Shown here one piece after another: positions 28,868 through 32,500 of a stretch of 32,500 nucleotides of DNA (position 1 is its first letter; each line of letters begins with the position of its first letter). Where the stretch lies: assembly GCA_963575745.1 (NCBI GenBank), contig CAUYUJ010000928.1:1-32500 (forward strand), read 5' to 3'. Source of the stretch: Prorocentrum cordatum. Taxonomy: Eukaryota > Sar > Dinophyceae > Prorocentrales > Prorocentraceae. The position numbers were made by a program, and so were the translations under genes. A model generated the notes under the pieces. The model did no database searches. It was not told where the DNA came from and worked only from the letters and a program-made list of their open reading frames with translations.

Positions 28868-29462
28868 TGAGCCGCCCGCCCCGGACATTGCCTCTCGCCG
28901 CCAGACCGTCGTCGCGCGGCCGCCGACAAAAAAATATATCCCCACCAGCGCCCGTGGCCCGGACGTTGCCATCGCCACATGACCGTTGTCTTCGTGGCCT
29001 CTGACCAAAAAAAGTACCCCCACCAGGCCGCGGCTCACGACAGCTCAGCCTTTCTGGCTAGCTCAGGCGTCCGGGCGTGTGGAGCCTGGCGCCCCACTGG
29101 CGACTCATTCCAATGGCCCCCCACTTGCTCTCACTCAGCACGACGGACTGAATCATCCTGATTCACGTTTCTGCTGTGTGGGTCGTGCCTCCACTCAGAT
29201 TGACGGGCTTGGTTATCCTGGTTCACGTCTCATATTGTGACACGCTCCGAATTCCATGACATTTTGTCTGTGCGCGCGCTCGAGCTCGCAGGATATCCCC
29301 GCCGTCAGCTCCCCTGCAGCTCTCGGCTGCTCTGTGAGCGGGCCGGCCGGCCTGTGCCCGCTGTAGCTAGTTAGCTTCGTTCGTGTCCCGGACTTTGCTT
29401 CTCGCCGCCTGACCTCTGTTTCGCGGCCGCGACCGAAAAAAAATCCCCACCAGCCCATCCAG
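28868..29462. repeat. Dispersed ~70-bp repeat, three copies
   Basis: Copies near 28880-28950, 28965-29025 and 29385-29452 share the pattern CCCGGAC(A/T/G)TTGC, a central GACC(G/T) stretch, then GACAAAAAAATATATCCCCA or variants ending CCCCACCAG. A further partial CCCCACCAGCCCGTCCAGAA occurs at about 28225. Minus-strand reading gives related Arg/Thr/Ala peptides, but there are no gene signals. Confidence 0.65.
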
Positions 29463-29689
29463 AAACACGATCAGCAGGGGAGTGTGTGAATCAGGGGCGG
29501 CACGACGCATGCAGTCGCGCAGCCGTCTTCGAGAAAACTAGGGTCACACATAGCTTCTCTCATGGAAGTTTAAGATGGGAATCGGTGCAAGCTACGTTGG
29601 TGCTTCGATGAGGGGTGAGGGGTGCTTCGATGACTCGTAATGGCCGTTGCAGCGACTTGTGCCTTAAACTCGCGTGCCTTCCGAAACTT

Positions 29690-30491
29690 GGAGGCATCTT
29701 GGGGCTCTCTTGGGATTCTCTTGGGCCCCTCTTGGGGCCTCCTGGGGCTCTTTCTTGGGGTTTTCCTGAGGTTCTCTTAGGGCCTTCGTGGGGCTTCTTG
29801 GGGCTCTTTTGGGGCCTTTGGGGGCCCTCTTGGGGCTCTTTGGGGGGGTTTGGGAGCCTTTTTGGGGCTCTTTTGGGATGCCTCAGGGGCCTCTTGGGGC
29901 CGTTTTGGTCCTTATGGCTAAAGAAGGGGGGGGGGAGCCCTCAATTCCTGCCCCCCCCCATCGGAGGCTCAAACATGCCGTCTTGGGACCCTCTTGGCCC
30001 GCTCTTGGAGCGCTCTTGGGCGCTTTGGGGGCCGTTTTGGGGTTCTCTTGGGCCCCTTTTGGGGCTGTCTTGGGCCATATTAGGGGCCATCTTGAGGCCT
30101 CAAGAGCCCGTCGGAGGCGAAAAAGCGAGACGGCGAACACATTTATGTTTCTTTGGCGTTTGAGAGATTCTGGTCTCTTGGGGGGTCCTTGGAGGCCTCG
30201 GATGGGCACTTGAAACCGTATTGGGGCCGTCTTGAGGACTCTTGGACGCGTGTCGGAGGCTGTCTTGACCCGTCTACCGCTATCTTGGGCCATCTTGGAG
30301 GCCATCTTGCGCTCTCGGAGGCCCTCTTGGAGCCATCTTGGGCCATCTTGGACGCTGCTATGGGTCCGCCCCCCCCCCCCGTCCAAACGCAGGGAGGGGG
30401 GGGAGGTAAACCTCCCGAGCAGGGAAAGGCAGGAGGTTGGAAAGGGAAGCGCCCTAGACCACCTGCGCTCAGAGGGCTGGTGGGATAATCT
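29690..30491. repeat. Composite repeat, copy 2
   Basis: Arrays of CTTGGGGC(C/T)TCTTGGG-like units (29690-29915 and 29985-30360) surround a single degenerate relative of the 87-bp unit (about 29920-29982). A tail follows whose end, CTCAGAGGGCTGGTGGGATA, matches the tail of copy 1. Confidence 0.75.
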
Positions 30492-30554
30492 CATTTAAGA
30501 ATGCGAATGCTAATCTACAGTGATACTAAGTATAAGCATAGCAATACCAATAAT

Positions 30555-30604
30555 CACGATGGTGATGATGAGTATGATGCTGTTGATGATGATGATGATG
30601 ATGC

Positions 30605-30672
<68 letters not shown>

Positions 30673-31040
30673 CTGCTGCTGCTGATGCTGATGCTGATGC
30701 TGATGCTGATGCTGATGCTGATGCTGATGCTGATGCTGATGCTGATTATTATGCGAATGAAGCTGAAGATGACGATGTCTATGACGATGGAGATGAATAT
30801 GAAAATGATGATGATGTTGATGGTGATGCTGCTGATGGTGATGATGATGCTGATGACGATGCTGATGATGATGCTGATGATGATGGTGATGATGCTGATG
30901 ATGCTGATGATGGTGGGTTGTGGTGGTGGTGGTGGCGGCGGTGGTGATGATGATGAGGATGAGGATGGTGAGGATGATGGTTATAATGATGATAGAGGTG
31001 GTGATGATGATGCTAAGAAGAAGAATAATAATAAGAAGAA
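30555..31040. repeat. GAT/GCTGAT trinucleotide microsatellite
   Basis: A long (GAT)n array passes into GCTGAT hexamers (about 30670-30745) and then degenerate GAT/GGT triplets. All three plus frames stay open, encoding poly-Asp, poly-Met or similar, purely because the repeat lacks stops. Confidence 0.95.
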
Positions 31041-32500
31041 GAAGAAGTAGACGACGAAGAAGAGGATAAGGAGGAGGAGGAGGAGGAGGAGAGAGGACAG
31101 GAGAGACGAGAGACGAGAGAGGAGAGACGAGAGAGGAGAGAGGAAGGGGGGAGCGAGGGAGGATGCATGGGGGAGGGAGGGAGGCAGCAAAAGGCGGCAG
31201 GAGCGCGCCAGAGCAGAGAAATCCACACGGACCTCAAACATTTCATGTGCATGTCAAGGGGCAATGTGGGCCTCGATAGGGATACCTTTGTTGCTTCGGC
31301 CTCTGGGGAGTCCCTGGGCCCCAGGGCCTTCGCCAAAGGACGGTTTTCCTGCCGAAGCGCCCTTAGGATCCACCCGAAAGTGTGAATGATTTGGTGCTGC
31401 TGCTAGAGATCTCCCCAGAGCGTGACAAGAACTCGCCTCGCTGCATGCCGTTTTCTCTCTGTTGGCGAGCTCGCAACCGAAGGTGAAAACCAATAGCAGA
31501 CTGTTTTATCCTCGGCCGCCAAGGCGCAGCCAATGGCACGCCTGCTTCATTTCGGCAGCAGAGTGTGCGACCCATGGCGCATAGCGCACCCCGCGGATCG
31601 CGCAACCCATGGCGCAATCCGAGGATGGCGCTACGCACGGAAGGCACAGCCTATGGTGGAGCCCGCATGGGTGACATACACCTCAGGCAGTTTCTACGGG
31701 GCTACGCCAGATTTATGCTCGTTGTTGGGGTTGGTGGTGGGTCCCAAGCGGCGTGCTGTCATGCGACACCTTGTAATTATGGTGGACTTTCCCCGGGGCT
31801 CTATGATTTATCCTGGAGTTATTTGCGGCTCGCTTTCTGTATCTTGAGTGTTTCGTCAGAACCATATGATGTTCCATCGGGCTCTTTGGAAAGCCGCTCT
31901 TTGAAATAGCATCGTATGAATACGCTGAGAAGAAGCTAGGGGGAGCGAGTACAAACGAACCGCCCACCCCCCTCAAAAGTGAGGGGGACTTTCGAACCCC
32001 CCTCCACCCCCTCTCCAGAGTGAAAGTCGGGGGGCAAACGATGAGGACGAGGACGACGATGACGACGACATGTCCCGCCCGCCCGACCGACCGACTCACC
32101 TGCAAGCGACGACGACGATGACGACGTCGTCGTCGTCTGCTAGCAGCGAGAGGGGGGTGGTTAAAGCCCCCCTCCCGCGCGACTTCCAGAAGGGAAGGGG
32201 GGTGGAGGGGGTTCTCGTCGGGGGACATGGAGGGGCGGGGGTCCTGTTTCCGAAGAGGAGGGGGGGAGACGGGGGGATGTTTAAGAGCGGGGGGCGGTTC
32301 CAGAGCGAGAGGGAGAGGTTGGGATTCTGCACCAGTGAAGCGTACACAGAAGACATTTTTCTCTGATAGTTGCGTGGCAATGTCGGAACTGTTATATAAT
32401 GTTGTTCTCTTCTGCCCCTTGTGATATCATGTTGTTTTCTTCTCGAGGGTGGCGCGCCAGGATTCAACCGTGAGATGCCATGGCGTCAGAGCTATCGCTG
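31041..32500. other. No gene called; GA-rich then mixed sequence
   Basis: GGA/GAGA repeat (about 31060-31150), then mixed sequence. One minus-strand segment (about 31370-31290) reads GASAGKPSFGEGPGAQGLPR between an AG and a GTATCC, and could be an isolated exon of a further upstream gene; support is weak. A (GAC)n/(GTC)n palindrome lies near 32107-32137. Confidence 0.4.

Noticed and set aside
28290-30360. Trp-Gly-Ala-Leu or Lys-Met-Ala-Pro repeat proteins
   Set aside because: Open frames on both strands follow from the TCTTGGG repeat; no start context, splice sites or non-repetitive domain.
30501-31050. Plus-strand ORFs of poly-Asp and poly-Met
   Set aside because: Direct translation of the GAT microsatellite in different frames.

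Overview
The window looks like nuclear DNA of a core dinoflagellate; the species cannot be fixed from the sequence. Three lines of evidence support this. Coding segments are short and split, and are rejoined by introns that mostly end in AG followed by G. Their 5' splice sites are a mixture of GT, GC and GA. All recognisable genes lie on one strand, as in dinoflagellate unidirectional gene arrays. The DNA is GC-rich and full of microsatellites and minisatellites. Almost all long ORFs outside the exons below are translations of simple repeats. No prokaryotic operon, rRNA, tRNA, CRISPR array, reverse transcriptase or integrase was recognised.

Layout (all genes on the minus strand, so transcription runs from high to low coordinates):
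- About 27-32.5 kb: repeat-rich DNA with no convincing gene. It holds two related composite repeats, a dispersed short repeat family, a long GAT microsatellite and one solitary unit of the minisatellite described below.
- About 26.6-15.96 kb: gene A, at least 20 exons, roughly 1,600 residues. The family is not recognised, but it carries a PHD/RING-like zinc-binding cysteine/histidine pattern near its C-terminus.
- 15.56-12.88 kb: a 2.7 kb minisatellite built from TTGAGG and CCTCAA boxes in opposite orientation, with a 600-680 bp higher-order repeat.
- 12.79-9.57 kb: gene B, a four-exon C5-cytosine DNA methyltransferase with motifs I, II, III, IV, VI, VIII, IX and X visible. Motif X is duplicated in frame by a perfect 234-bp-period tandem duplication.
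- 9.57-7.56 kb: simple-sequence intergenic DNA.
- 7.56-1.14 kb: gene C, about 15 exons and about 1,300 residues, family not recognised.

The most unusual signal is a pair of related 184-200 bp inverted-repeat elements that exactly occupy introns in genes A and C. They share a 22-nt identical terminus and a similar 3' splice site, as expected of introner-like non-autonomous DNA transposons. A third, unrelated element with 37-bp inverted termini sits against an exon of gene A.

How the genes might work together is not shown. The methyltransferase and the zinc-finger gene are neighbours, and a chromatin link between them would be inference only. Exon coordinates come from reading-frame and splice-phase continuity by eye, with no transcript or homology support.
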